From assembly GCA_964574335.1 (NCBI GenBank), contig CAZNNH010000209.1:1-10328 (forward strand): a DNA stretch of 10,328 nt, read 5' to 3'. The notes under the pieces were generated by a model. The model had not been told where the DNA came from and ran no database searches. It saw nothing but the letters and a program-made list of their open reading frames with translations. Source of the DNA: CAZNNH01 sp964574335. GTDB lineage: Bacteria; Acidobacteriota; Vicinamibacteria; Fen-336. The position numbers and the translations under genes were made by a program. Shown here piece after piece: positions 1 through 6,999 of the stretch (positions within the stretch are counted from its first letter, which is position 1; every line of letters starts with the position of its first letter).

Positions 1-52
1 CCCGAACCCGTCGCCCGAAGCTGAGTCTCGGTCGCCGCTACCCGTGTCGCGT

Positions 53-903
<851 letters not shown>

Positions 904-904
<1 letters not shown>

Positions 905-2091
905 TACAGTGCCTCCACCGCCAACGCCACCGCATTGCCGCCGCCCAGGCAGAGGGCGGCCACGCCGCGCCGGGCGCCACGGTCGCGCATCGCGTAGAGC
1001 AGGGTGGTGAGGATGCGGGCGCCGCTGGCCCCGATGGGGTGGCCGAGCGCCACCGCGCCGCCGTTGACGTTGACCCGGAGAGGGTCGAGGCCCAGCTCGC
1101 GGATGACGGCGACCGCCTGGACCGAGAAGGCCTCGTTCAGCTCGACGAGGTCCACGTCCTCGGCGCTCCATCCGGTCCGTTGCCAGAGCTTCCGCACCGC
1201 CGGGACCGGCGCCATCATCACCAGCGACGGCTCGACGCCGGCGGTGGCCTGGCCCACCACCCGGGCCAGGGGTTTCTGGCCCAGGGCTTCCGCCCGCTCC
1301 GAGGAGGTCACCACCAGGGCAGCGGCCCCGTCGTTGACCCCCGGGGCATTGCCGGCGGTGACGGTCCCGTCCTTCTGGAAGGCCGGCTTGAGGCGGCCGA
1401 GCGCCTCGAGCGAAGTGTCCGCCCGCGGCGACTCGTCCTGGTCGAAGCTCACGGGGTCGCCCTTGCGCTGAGGGATGGAGACCACAAGCATCTCGTCCCG
1501 GAACCGGCCGGCCTGCTGGGCGGCCACCGCCTTCTGGTGGCTCTCGAGCGCGTACCGGTCCTGCTCCTCGCGGGTCACCCCGTACTTGCGGGCCACCAGC
1601 TCGCCGGTCTGGCCCATGTGGTAGTCCTCGAAGGCGTCCCAGAGCCCGTCGTGGATCATCGAGTCGAGCAGCTCGCCGTGGCCGAGGCGCAGCCCCTCGC
1701 GGGCCTTCTTGATCAGGTAGGGGCAGTTGGACATCGACTCCATGCCGCCGGCCACCACCACCTCGGCGTCGCCGGTCACGATCGCCTGGGCCGCCAGCAT
1801 CACCGCCTTGAGCCCAGAGCCGCAGACCTTGTTGATGGTCAGGGCGCCCACCTCCGGAGGCAGCCCGGCGTGGAGGGCGGCCTGGCGGGCCGGTGCCTGG
1901 CCCAGGCCGGCCGACACCACGTTGCCCATGATGACCTCGTCCACCCGGGCGGGCTCGACGCCCGAGCGGGAAACCGTCTCCCGGACCACCAGCGCACCGA
2001 GCTGGGGCGCCGTGAAGCCCTTGAGCGCGCCCAGGAACTTGCCGGTGGGCACCCGCACGGCCGACAGGATCACGGCCTCTCGCTGGCTCAC
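904..2091 (-). CDS. atoB: acetyl-CoA C-acetyltransferase (thiolase II)
   Basis: This 395-residue thiolase condenses two acetyl-CoA to acetoacetyl-CoA, or runs the reverse cleavage. The length is that of PhaA/AtoB enzymes (about 393). The nucleophile C90 is in NKVCGSG, followed by GGMESMS at 115-121. NEAF is at 319-322, H351 in GHPIGASGAR, and the second catalytic cysteine C381 in CLGGGNA. The 30-residue spacing H351-C381 equals that of the Zoogloea enzyme (H348-C378). The start is GTG at 2091, where the protein reads (M)SQREAVILSAVR and a good AAGGAG lies 5 nt upstream inside the end of the preceding gene. Its GTGA overlaps the stop of the DUF721 gene by 4 bp, and its own stop overlaps the hbd start by 1 bp. 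The three genes therefore form one operon. Its product is the likely substrate source for Hbd. Confidence 0.96.
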
Positions 2092-2561
2092 AGCTTCTCC
2101 TTGGATGGGTGGCTGGCGCTCCTCTCCAGATAACGCGCTGCGCTCTCGAGGAACGCCCGTCGAATCTCCGGGTCCTCGATCGCCTCTGCGCCAGCGACGA
2201 CCGACGGGGGCGGGGCGGCGGGGGGACGCCCGGCCGTGTCGACGTCGGGCGGGCCGCCGTCGTCCTTCGCCTGGGCCGCGACCGCACCCAGGGTGAAGCC
2301 GAGGGAACGTGGCGCCAGCGGACCGGCGATCTCCTGGAGGCGGGTCAGGATCTCGCCCTGGATCCGGTGCAGCTCTCGCCGCCACGAGACGTCTTCGACC
2401 CGGATCCGCAACGCCCCACCTTCGAGGGCCAGAAGCTCCGTGCGTCGCGCCAGGCCGCTTCCCACCGCGTGCGGCCAGGCGGCGCGAAGCAGGGCCAGCC
2501 GTCCCTTCGGGCAGCTCCCGAAGACCTGGGAGCGCAGCCCGATCGCCGAGACACGCTTCAT
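2088..2561 (-). CDS. DUF721 / DciA-like protein
   Basis: This 157-residue protein has an N-terminal DUF721 domain (residues about 10-95). The visible family pattern is the AAWPHAVGSGLARRTELLALEG segment (split here as AAWPHAVGSGLA then RRTELLALEG), then LRIRVEDVSWRREL and the final FTLGAV strand. DUF721 includes DciA, the ancestral bacterial protein that helps load replicative helicase DnaB, but many family members have no tested role. After the domain come an Ala/Pro-rich linker (about 98-125) and a short acidic helix, EDPEIRRAFLESAARYLE, near the C-terminus. I prefer the ATG at 2561 (MKRVSAIG) because GGGG lies 7 nt upstream; a GTG at 2567 in the same frame would add two residues. It is first gene of the operon with thiolase and hbd (4-bp GTGA overlap), an odd partner for acyl-CoA enzymes. 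A weak promoter-like pair (TTGGCC, 17 nt, TAGAGT) lies at 2573-2601 on this strand. Confidence 0.8.
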   Translation of the reverse strand: MKRVSAIGLRSQVFGSCPKGRLALLRAAWPHAVGSGLARRTELLALEGGALRIRVEDVSWRRELHRIQGEILTRLQEIAGPLAPRSLGFTLGAVAAQAKDDGGPPDVDTAGRPPAAPPPSVVAGAEAIEDPEIRRAFLESAARYLERSASHPSKEKL

Positions 2562-2623
2562 GGCCACGCCCCACTCTACGCCAGCTCGAGGTGCCGGCCA
2601 AGGGTCGCGGGCTGGGTTTCGGA

Positions 2624-2629
2624 TATACT
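2624..2629 (+). promoter_or_regulatory. possible -10 box upstream of the zinc-ribbon gene
   Basis: TATACT matches the sigma-70 -10 consensus at five of six positions and stands out in a very GC-rich background. It lies 53 bp before the ATG at 2682 and 2 bp before the 10-N gap. No good -35 is seen 16-18 bp upstream. The leader would run through the gap, so its length is uncertain. It could instead serve an unseen transcript or be chance. Confidence 0.35.
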
Positions 2630-2631
2630 CG

Positions 2632-2641
2632 NNNNNNNNNN
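2632..2641. other. assembly gap, 10 N
   Basis: Ten undetermined bases lie in the divergent region between the DUF721 gene and the zinc-ribbon gene. Ten may be a placeholder length. Bases of the promoter or leader of the plus-strand gene may be missing. Confidence 0.99.
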
Positions 2642-2681
2642 CTCGCCGAGGGATTCGGCGGGAGCGACGCGAGGCCGGCTG

Positions 2682-3533
2682 ATGAAATGCCCGAAGTGCA
2701 GCTCGAGCTTCAGCGGCAAGCCCAACGATGCGGGCCTGCTCACCTGCCCGAGCTGCGGCGCTCGCCTGCGCACCAAGACCACGGCGGTGTTCAAGGCCGC
2801 CAAGCAGGCCCCGGCGCCGCCTCCTCCCGAGCCCGCTACCAAGCCTGAGCCGCCGCCCGAGCCCGTCGCCAAGCCCGTCGCCAAGCCCGACTTGAAGCTT
2901 CCCGCGTCGCCCTCAGACACGATCATGGCGCGGGTCGAGTCGCACCCCCCGTTCGACGTCAACGCCACCATCCCGCGCGGCATGACCCCGCCCGGCTTCG
3001 CGCGGCGCGCCACCCCGGGGCCGATGCCGAAGCTTACGGGCCCGGTGACCCTCGAAGCCCTGATGGGGGAGATCCAGGCGCTCAGGAAGACCCAGCTCGA
3101 GATCCTGGCGCTGCTCCAGGGCAGCGCATCGGCCGGTCCCGCGCCGGCCCCGTCGGCCCCCGCCGGGGTGCTGGTCGTCGACGACGACGCCGCGGCCCGA
3201 AAAGAGATCACCAGCGCCCTGGCCGAGGACGGCGTCGCCGCCCGTGAGGCGCCTGACGGGAGCGAGGCCCTGGCCGCGATCGCCACCCAGAAGCCGCTGG
3301 TGATCGTTCTCGAGCCCGACATGGGCGGGGCGATGCCGGGCCGAGACGTCCTGAGCATGGTCAAGGCGACCATGGAGTGGCTGGACATCCCGGTGATCCT
3401 CTACACCCGCGCCACGATCGGCAGCGAGGAGGAGGCCCGGACCGAGTACGGGGCCGACCACCTGGTGCACAAGGGCGCGGGTTCTTCCGTGGCCCTGGTC
3501 GCCCTCGTCCACGAGCTGCTCGCGAAGACGTGA
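2682..3533 (+). CDS. zinc-ribbon protein with pseudo-receiver domain
   Basis: This 283-residue protein is a fusion of three parts. Residues 1-30 form an MJ0042-like zinc ribbon with two CxxC knuckles (C3/C6 and C22/C25). A long Pro/Ala/Lys linker (about 40-120, including tandem VAKP) is followed by an amphipathic helix (about 122-147) that could be a coiled coil. Residues about 162-283 resemble a CheY-type receiver: LVVDDD (D167-D169) for the acidic pocket, T242 in ILYTRA and K264 in LVHKG. The phospho-acceptor position holds E211 (VIVLEPDM) instead of Asp, so normal phosphorylation is unlikely and Glu may imitate the phosphorylated state. There is no signal peptide, no membrane segment and no output domain other than the zinc ribbon. 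The ATG at 2682 has GAGG 7 nt upstream. The stop overlaps the GTG of maf (GTGA), so they are probably co-transcribed. The function is unknown; a regulatory or scaffold role is inferred. Confidence 0.85.
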   Translation: MKCPKCSSSFSGKPNDAGLLTCPSCGARLRTKTTAVFKAAKQAPAPPPPEPATKPEPPPEPVAKPVAKPDLKLPASPSDTIMARVESHPPFDVNATIPRGMTPPGFARRATPGPMPKLTGPVTLEALMGEIQALRKTQLEILALLQGSASAGPAPAPSAPAGVLVVDDDAAARKEITSALAEDGVAAREAPDGSEALAAIATQKPLVIVLEPDMGGAMPGRDVLSMVKATMEWLDIPVILYTRATIGSEEEARTEYGADHLVHKGAGSSVALVALVHELLAKT

Positions 3534-4147
3534 CGCCGCGTCTGGTGCTGGCCTCGGCCTCGCCGCGCCGGGCGCACATCCTGCGCTCGCTGGGGGTGCG
3601 GTTCCGCGTGGTCGTGGTCGAGGTCGACGAGTCGCTGCGACCCGGCGAGGCGGCCACCGACGCCGCCGAGCGGCTGGCCCGCGCCAAGGCAGAGGCGGCG
3701 GGGGACCTGGCGCTGCCGGTCGTGGCCGCCGACACCCTAGTGGTGAGCGGAGGTCGCGCGCTCGGAAAGCCGGCCTCGCCCGACGAGGCGGCCGCCATGC
3801 TGCGGGGGCTGGCCCGGAGGGCCCACGAGGTGGTCACCGGCGTGTGTGTGAGGAACGGCGGACGCGCGGTCTCGGGCGTCGAGCGGACGACCGTCCGCTT
3901 CGGTCCGATGAGCGACGAGGAGATCGCCTGGTACGTGGCGACCGGCGAGCCCGACGACAAGGCCGGCGCCTACCACGTGGACGGCCGCGGCGCGCTCTTC
4001 ATCGACTCGGTGAAGGGCTCCCCCTCGAACGTGGCCGGCCTTCCGGTCCGCCTGCTTCTCCGCCTGGCCCGTCGGGCCGGCGTCGATCTCGGCCCGCCAG
4101 GAGGGGACGGCGCGGGTTCGGGGTGCCCGAAGCGCGCGACTGGTTGA
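3530..4147 (+). CDS. maf: Maf-like nucleotide pyrophosphatase
   Basis: This 205-residue cytoplasmic Maf/HAM1-superfamily enzyme hydrolyses nucleoside triphosphates to monophosphate and pyrophosphate, which is thought to keep unwanted nucleotides out of nucleic acids. The signature LASASPRR is at 7-13, AADT with catalytic D68 at 66-69, DKAGAY at 143-148 and GSPSNVAGLPV at 163-173. The GAY and SNV.GLP motifs fit the YhdE-type (dTTP/UTP) branch better than the YceF branch, although the usual IQG after GAY reads VDG here. The GTG at 3530 overlaps the stop of the upstream gene (GTGA) and gives TPRLVLASASPRR directly after the start, as in the family. Residues 195-205 (AGSGCPKRATG) and the stop codon lie in the first copy of the 116-bp repeat at 4112. 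The native C-terminus was therefore probably replaced or extended by that element. The core domain is complete. Confidence 0.93.
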   Translation: MTPRLVLASASPRRAHILRSLGVRFRVVVVEVDESLRPGEAATDAAERLARAKAEAAGDLALPVVAADTLVVSGGRALGKPASPDEAAAMLRGLARRAHEVVTGVCVRNGGRAVSGVERTTVRFGPMSDEEIAWYVATGEPDDKAGAYHVDGRGALFIDSVKGSPSNVAGLPVRLLLRLARRAGVDLGPPGGDGAGSGCPKRATG

Positions 4148-4228
4148 AGAACGCCGACATCGGTCGCCGGATGGAGCCGGGGCGGCCGATCAGGCTGGAG
4201 CGCGCGAAGCGGCACCCCCGAACCCGCC
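4112..4228. repeat. 116-bp inverted-repeat element, copy 1 (intact)
   Basis: This is an intact copy of a unit seen again 226 bp further on. The left terminus GCGGGTTCGGGGTGCC (4112-4127) is the reverse complement of the right terminus GGCACCCCCGAACCCGC (4211-4227) apart from one extra C, so the ends can form a 16-bp stem. An internal CGAAGCG lies next to both ends in direct orientation. It lies at the 3' end of maf and contributes that gene's last codons. No transposase and no clear target-site duplication are visible. It could be a MITE-like non-autonomous element, a large REP-type palindrome, or a bidirectional termination element between convergent genes. Both strands are open through it, but no known protein family is recognised. 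Confidence 0.85.
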
Positions 4229-4337
4229 ACCGTTTCCTCCTCTCCCGCACAGGCCGGGCGGCCGAGCGACGGTCCTACCGGCGGCGCGCCCGTCTGAGGC
4301 ACAGCCTCTGCCGAAGCGTGACCCGGGACGGGCCGTT
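4229..4337. other. unique spacer between the two repeat copies
   Basis: These 109 bp separate the two copies and show no similarity to the repeat and no supportable gene. Together with the repeats they fill the 420-bp region between the maf stop (4147) and the metallophosphoesterase stop (4568). Confidence 0.6.
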
Positions 4338-4547
4338 GCGGGTTCGGGGTGCCCGAAGCGCGCGACTGGTTGAAGAACGCCGACATCGGTCGNNNNNNNN
4401 NNNNNNNNNNNNNNNNNNNNNNNNNNNNNNNNNNNNNNNNNNNNNNNNNNNNNNNNNNNNNNNNNNNNNNNNNNNNNNNNNNNNNNNNNNNNGAGCCGGG
4501 GCGGCCGATCAGGCTGGAGCGCGCGAAGCGGCACCCCCGAACCCGCC
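4338..4547. repeat. 116-bp inverted-repeat element, copy 2 (split by gap)
   Basis: The left part (4338-4392) is identical, as far as read, to 4112-4166 of copy 1, and the right part (4493-4547) matches 4174-4228. The central seven bases present in copy 1 (4167-4173) are missing because 100 N were placed there. The true copy may have only about seven missing bases, or the gap may hide more tandem copies. It ends 20 bp before the stop codon of the convergent metallophosphoesterase gene. Confidence 0.85.
4393..4492. other. assembly gap, 100 N
   Basis: Exactly 100 undetermined bases, a common placeholder for a gap of unknown size. Both edges lie inside repeat copy 2, so the repeat itself probably broke the assembly. 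The 226-bp offset between the two left ends is real sequence, but copy number and the distance to the metallophosphoesterase gene are not reliable. Confidence 0.99.
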
Positions 4548-4559
4548 GCCGTCGGACCT

Positions 4560-4575
4560 GCCGGTAGCTACCGGC
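4560..4575. repeat. 16-bp perfect palindrome over a stop codon
   Basis: GCCGGTAGCTACCGGC is a perfect palindrome with the TAG stop of the metallophosphoesterase gene at its centre (4568-4570). It could form a small hairpin at the mRNA end or bind a dimeric protein. No U-run follows on either strand, so it is not a classical terminator. Confidence 0.6.
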
Positions 4576-5308
4576 CGAGCGCCAGACGGTCGGCCAGCGG
4601 GCGAGGCAGGCCGGCCTTCACTATCCTTCGCTGGGTGTTCGCTATCCGATAGGGGACCCGATGGACCGACACCGTGCCGGCCTCGCTGTCGTACGTCCCG
4701 AACGAGGCGTACGGGTTGCCGTCGCGTGGCTGGCCGATGGAGCCGGGGTTGATCAGGTAGCGGACGCCCGGCCGCAGCTTGAAGTGGAAGTGCGGGGAGA
4801 CGGTCAGGACGGTAGTGATGGCGTCCGGCGACAACGCGAAGACCACCGGGAAGTGGGAGTGCCCGAAGAAGCAGATCTTGTGGTCGGTCTGCCGGAACAC
4901 GTTGAGCGCCTCGATCTCGCCGAAGATGTAGGCGTCCTCGTCGATGGGTGTCCCGTGCGAGATCGCGAACTCGTTGTCCACCGTGACCGGCCCCTGGGGC
5001 AGCCGGTGCAGCCACCGGTGGTTGGCGCGGGTGAGCTTGCTCCGGGTCCACATCGCCGCCTCCAGGGCGATGCGGTTGAACAGCTCGCCGTCCTCGATCC
5101 CGGAGCAGACCTTGTCGTGGTTGCCGCGGATCGCCGTGAGGGGCTTGAGGCGGCGGACCATGTCGATGGTCTGGTTGGGGTCGGCGCCGTATCCGACCAC
5201 GTCGCCCAGGCAGATGGCGCGGTCCCACGGCTTGCGCTTGATGCTGGAGAGCACCGCGGAGAGGGCCTCACGATTGGCGTGGATGTCGGAGAGGATCAGG
5301 TACTTCAT
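4568..5308 (-). CDS. YfcE/YsnB-like metallophosphoesterase
   Basis: This 246-residue calcineurin-like phosphoesterase is soluble and probably uses two metal ions. All ligand motifs are present in order: D8 and H10 in SDIHAN, D36 in GDVVGYGADP, N63-H64 in GNHDK, H118 in SHGTP, and H150/H152 in GHSHFP. They are followed by NPGSIGQPRDG (187-197), typical of the small YfcE-type phosphodiesterases. Known relatives cleave phosphodiester model compounds; a few act on cyclic nucleotides or on RNA ends, and the natural substrate cannot be read from sequence. The ATG at 5308 places MKYLILSDIHAN at the N-terminus as in the family. A TTG at 5350 would add 14 unconserved residues. No strong Shine-Dalgarno sequence is visible. 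The gene stands alone on the minus strand, 253 bp downstream of aroA, and may be read from aroA or from its own promoter. Confidence 0.92.
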   Translation of the reverse strand: MKYLILSDIHANREALSAVLSSIKRKPWDRAICLGDVVGYGADPNQTIDMVRRLKPLTAIRGNHDKVCSGIEDGELFNRIALEAAMWTRSKLTRANHRWLHRLPQGPVTVDNEFAISHGTPIDEDAYIFGEIEALNVFRQTDHKICFFGHSHFPVVFALSPDAITTVLTVSPHFHFKLRPGVRYLINPGSIGQPRDGNPYASFGTYDSEAGTVSVHRVPYRIANTQRRIVKAGLPRPLADRLALGR

Positions 5309-5542
5309 CCGCTTCGCCGGTGGCCTGCCCTTACGTGGCCCCGAGGCCAAGAGTGTCCCACAAAGTGGCGACCCACCTCAGGGGCGCCCTCCATCGAAGT
5401 GTCCACCGAGATGTCCGCCATCTCGCAGAAGCTCTCGCGCTCGCTGGATAATGGGCGCATTCTCTCACGACTGACGGCCGGCGGTCGAATCCGCGGCCCG
5501 CGCGCTGCGGCTCCGACCCCCGCGATGCGGCGTGGGCGGCTC
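5309..5542. other. intergenic region, aroA to metallophosphoesterase
   Basis: This is non-coding as far as I can support, and A/T content is somewhat higher around 5340-5460 than in the flanking genes. A 51-codon minus-strand frame (5460-5305) ends in an ATGA overlap with the metallophosphoesterase start, but it uses codons rare here (TTA, ACT, TTT, GTA, AGG) and resembles no family I know. The leader and promoter of the phosphoesterase gene probably lie here, but no clear boxes are seen. Confidence 0.4.
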
Positions 5543-5561
5543 GGGCCGGCGCCCCCGGCCC
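5543..5561 (-). terminator. GC hairpin immediately after aroA stop
   Basis: GGGCCGG and CCGGCCC form a perfect 7-bp stem around a 5-base loop, starting at the base next to the aroA stop codon. No T-run follows on the minus strand, so it may act as an RNA 3'-end stabiliser or a weak or factor-assisted terminator rather than a classical intrinsic one. Confidence 0.35.
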
Positions 5562-6821
5562 TCAGCGCGCCCTCGAGACGAGGTCGAAGAACTCGGGAAA
5601 GGAGACCGCCACGCACTCGTCGCCTTCCACCTGGGTGGGCCCCGTCGCCCCGAGGCCGGCCACCACCAGCGCCATGGCGATGCGGTGGTCCCCGAAGGAC
5701 CGCACCTGGGCCCCGTGCAGGGTCCGTCCCCCCTCGATGCTGAACCCGTCCGGGTGCTCGACGACGGCGGCCCCCATGCGGGAGAGCCCCTCGACGATGG
5801 CGCTGATCCGGTCGCTCTCCTTGACCCGCAGCTCCGAGGCGCCGGACACGGTGAAACGGCCCCGGGCATAGGCTGCGGCCACTGCCAGCGCCGGAAGCTC
5901 GTCGACCAGGCCGGGGACCTGCTCCGGGCCGACGGCCACGCCGGACAGCGCCGAGGCCCGGGCCCGGATCCATCCCACCGGCTCGGGATCTTCCCGGGTC
6001 GTGCCGGTCTCGATCTCCGCGCCCATCTCGCGGAGCACCTCCAGGAAGCCGATCCGGGTCGGGTTGAGGAGCACGTTGTCGATGCGGACCTCCGAGCCCG
6101 GCAGCACCAGCGCCGCTACGACCAGGAAGGCCGCGCTCGAGGGATCGCCGGGCACCTCGATGTCCGGGACGGCCCGGGGCCGGGCGCCTCCCTCGACGCG
6201 GGCCCCGTCTAGGAGGCGTTGCACCGGGACGCTGAAGACCGGCAGCAGTCGCTCGGTGTGGTCGCGGCTCCGGCCCGGCTCGCGCACCGTCGTGGTCCCG
6301 TCGGCCTGCAGCCCGGCCAGCAGCACCGCGGTCTTGACCTGGGCGCTGGCCACTGGCAGGCGCCATTCGATCCCCGCCAGGCGGCCCCCCTCGATGGCCA
6401 GCGGGGGCTTCCCCTCGCGGGTCTCGACCGAGGCGCCCATCGCCCGCAGCGGGACGGCCACCCGCTCGACCGGGCGACGGCAGAGCGAGGCGTCGCCGCC
6501 CAGGACGGAGCGGAAGGGGCGGCCGGCCAGGACGCCGGCCAGCATACGGATCGTCGAGCCCGAGTTGCCGGCGTCGAGCGTCGAAGGCGCCGGCCGAAAC
6601 CCCTCCGGCCCGCGGCCCAACAGCGTGACCGTGGTCCCCTCGCGACGGAGCTCCACGCCGAGCGCGGCGAGGCAGGCGAGGGTCGAGGAGCAGTCGGCGG
6701 CGGTCGAGTAGTTGTGGACTCGGGTCTCGCCCTCGGCGATCGCCCCGAGCAACGCCAGGCGATGCGAGATCGACTTGTCGCCCGGCAGCTCGAAGCGGCC
6801 GGACAGGCTCTTCTTGGTCAC
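5562..6821 (-). CDS. aroA: 3-phosphoshikimate 1-carboxyvinyltransferase (class II-like EPSP synthase)
   Basis: This 419-residue shikimate-pathway enzyme joins phosphoenolpyruvate to shikimate 3-phosphate to give EPSP on the way to chorismate. It is full length, with LPGDKSISHR at 12-21 (K16 binds substrate), LDAGNSGSTIR at 82-92, D307-E308 in the DELPALA segment, RVKESDRI at 332-339 and GDHRIAMA at 378-385. Motifs described for class II EPSP synthases are present: GDKS (14-17), SAQVK (159-163), RDHTE (186-190) and NPTR (253-256). The PEP-site loop keeps G88 (NSGS) rather than the alanine of the CP4 enzyme. I chose the GTG at 6821 (TKKSLSGRFELPGDKS) because GAGGGG lies 7 nt upstream. Frame extension to 7016 would run antisense over the divergent gene's promoter. 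No other shikimate or tyrosine gene is adjacent. Confidence 0.96.
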   Translation of the reverse strand: MTKKSLSGRFELPGDKSISHRLALLGAIAEGETRVHNYSTAADCSSTLACLAALGVELRREGTTVTLLGRGPEGFRPAPSTLDAGNSGSTIRMLAGVLAGRPFRSVLGGDASLCRRPVERVAVPLRAMGASVETREGKPPLAIEGGRLAGIEWRLPVASAQVKTAVLLAGLQADGTTTVREPGRSRDHTERLLPVFSVPVQRLLDGARVEGGARPRAVPDIEVPGDPSSAAFLVVAALVLPGSEVRIDNVLLNPTRIGFLEVLREMGAEIETGTTREDPEPVGWIRARASALSGVAVGPEQVPGLVDELPALAVAAAYARGRFTVSGASELRVKESDRISAIVEGLSRMGAAVVEHPDGFSIEGGRTLHGAQVRSFGDHRIAMALVVAGLGATGPTQVEGDECVAVSFPEFFDLVSRAR

Positions 6822-6848
6822 GAGGGCACCCCTCTGGCTGGCCGGGCG

Positions 6849-6857
6849 AGCATAGCA
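6849..6857 (-). promoter_or_regulatory. possible extended -10 promoter of aroA
   Basis: On the minus strand this reads TGC followed by TATGCT: an extended -10 TGn plus a hexamer matching TATAAT at four positions, 27 nt before the GTG of aroA. No convincing -35 is visible, which an extended -10 can tolerate. Confidence 0.3.
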
Positions 6858-6909
6858 CGCGATCCTCGTCGCCCTCGTGACCGGCCGCAAGTGGCGGTCA
6901 CAGCGGAGC

Positions 6910-6938
6910 TTGACCCGTCTGGCCGCCCGTGTTACGGT
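6910..6938 (+). promoter_or_regulatory. possible sigma-70 promoter of the RsbW-like gene
   Basis: TTGACC (6910-6915, five of six to TTGACA), a 17-bp spacer, then TACGGT (6933-6938), which keeps the important T, A and final T of the -10. Transcription would start near 6945, at the edge of the 13-bp tandem repeat, about 43 nt before the chosen ATG. Confidence 0.45.
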
Positions 6939-6947
6939 CGCCCGTCC

Positions 6948-6999
6948 GACGCCACCGCTCGACGCCACCGCTCGATGCCACCGCTCGATGCCACCCGCC
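6948..6999. repeat. 13-bp tandem repeat, four units
   Basis: GACGCCACCGCTC occurs at 6948-6960 and 6961-6973. It recurs with one change (GATGCCACCGCTC) at 6974-6986, and with more changes at 6987-6999 (GATGCCACCCGCC). The C-to-T change creates ATG in units 3 and 4, and the unit-4 ATG (6988) is the likely start of the ATPase gene. As 13 is not a multiple of three, each added or lost unit shifts the upstream frame. Confidence 0.9.

Noticed and set aside
2800..2895. Repetitive CCCGTCGCCAAG units as a DNA repeat
   Set aside because: They are in-frame codons of the Pro/Ala/Lys linker of the zinc-ribbon protein, common in such linkers, with no sign of a separate element.
4112..4547. CRISPR-like array
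   Set aside because: There are only two units, of about 116 bp with a 109-bp spacer, outside CRISPR repeat and spacer sizes, and no cas genes are present.
3844..4752. Long plus-strand frame through the repeats and the N gap
   Set aside because: It overlaps maf and the phosphoesterase in shadow frames, is Arg-rich and depends on 100 undetermined bases. The repeat part has no recognisable domain.
5305..5460. 51-codon minus-strand frame ending in an ATGA overlap with the metallophosphoesterase start
   Set aside because: The TGA arises from the start context ATGAAG itself, so the overlap is not independent evidence. Codon use is unlike the neighbours, no good ribosome site is seen and no family is recognised.
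5478..5500. tRNA-like T-arm GGTCGAATCC near 5486
   Set aside because: The loop is one base short of GTTCGAATC and no acceptor, D or anticodon arms can be formed around it.
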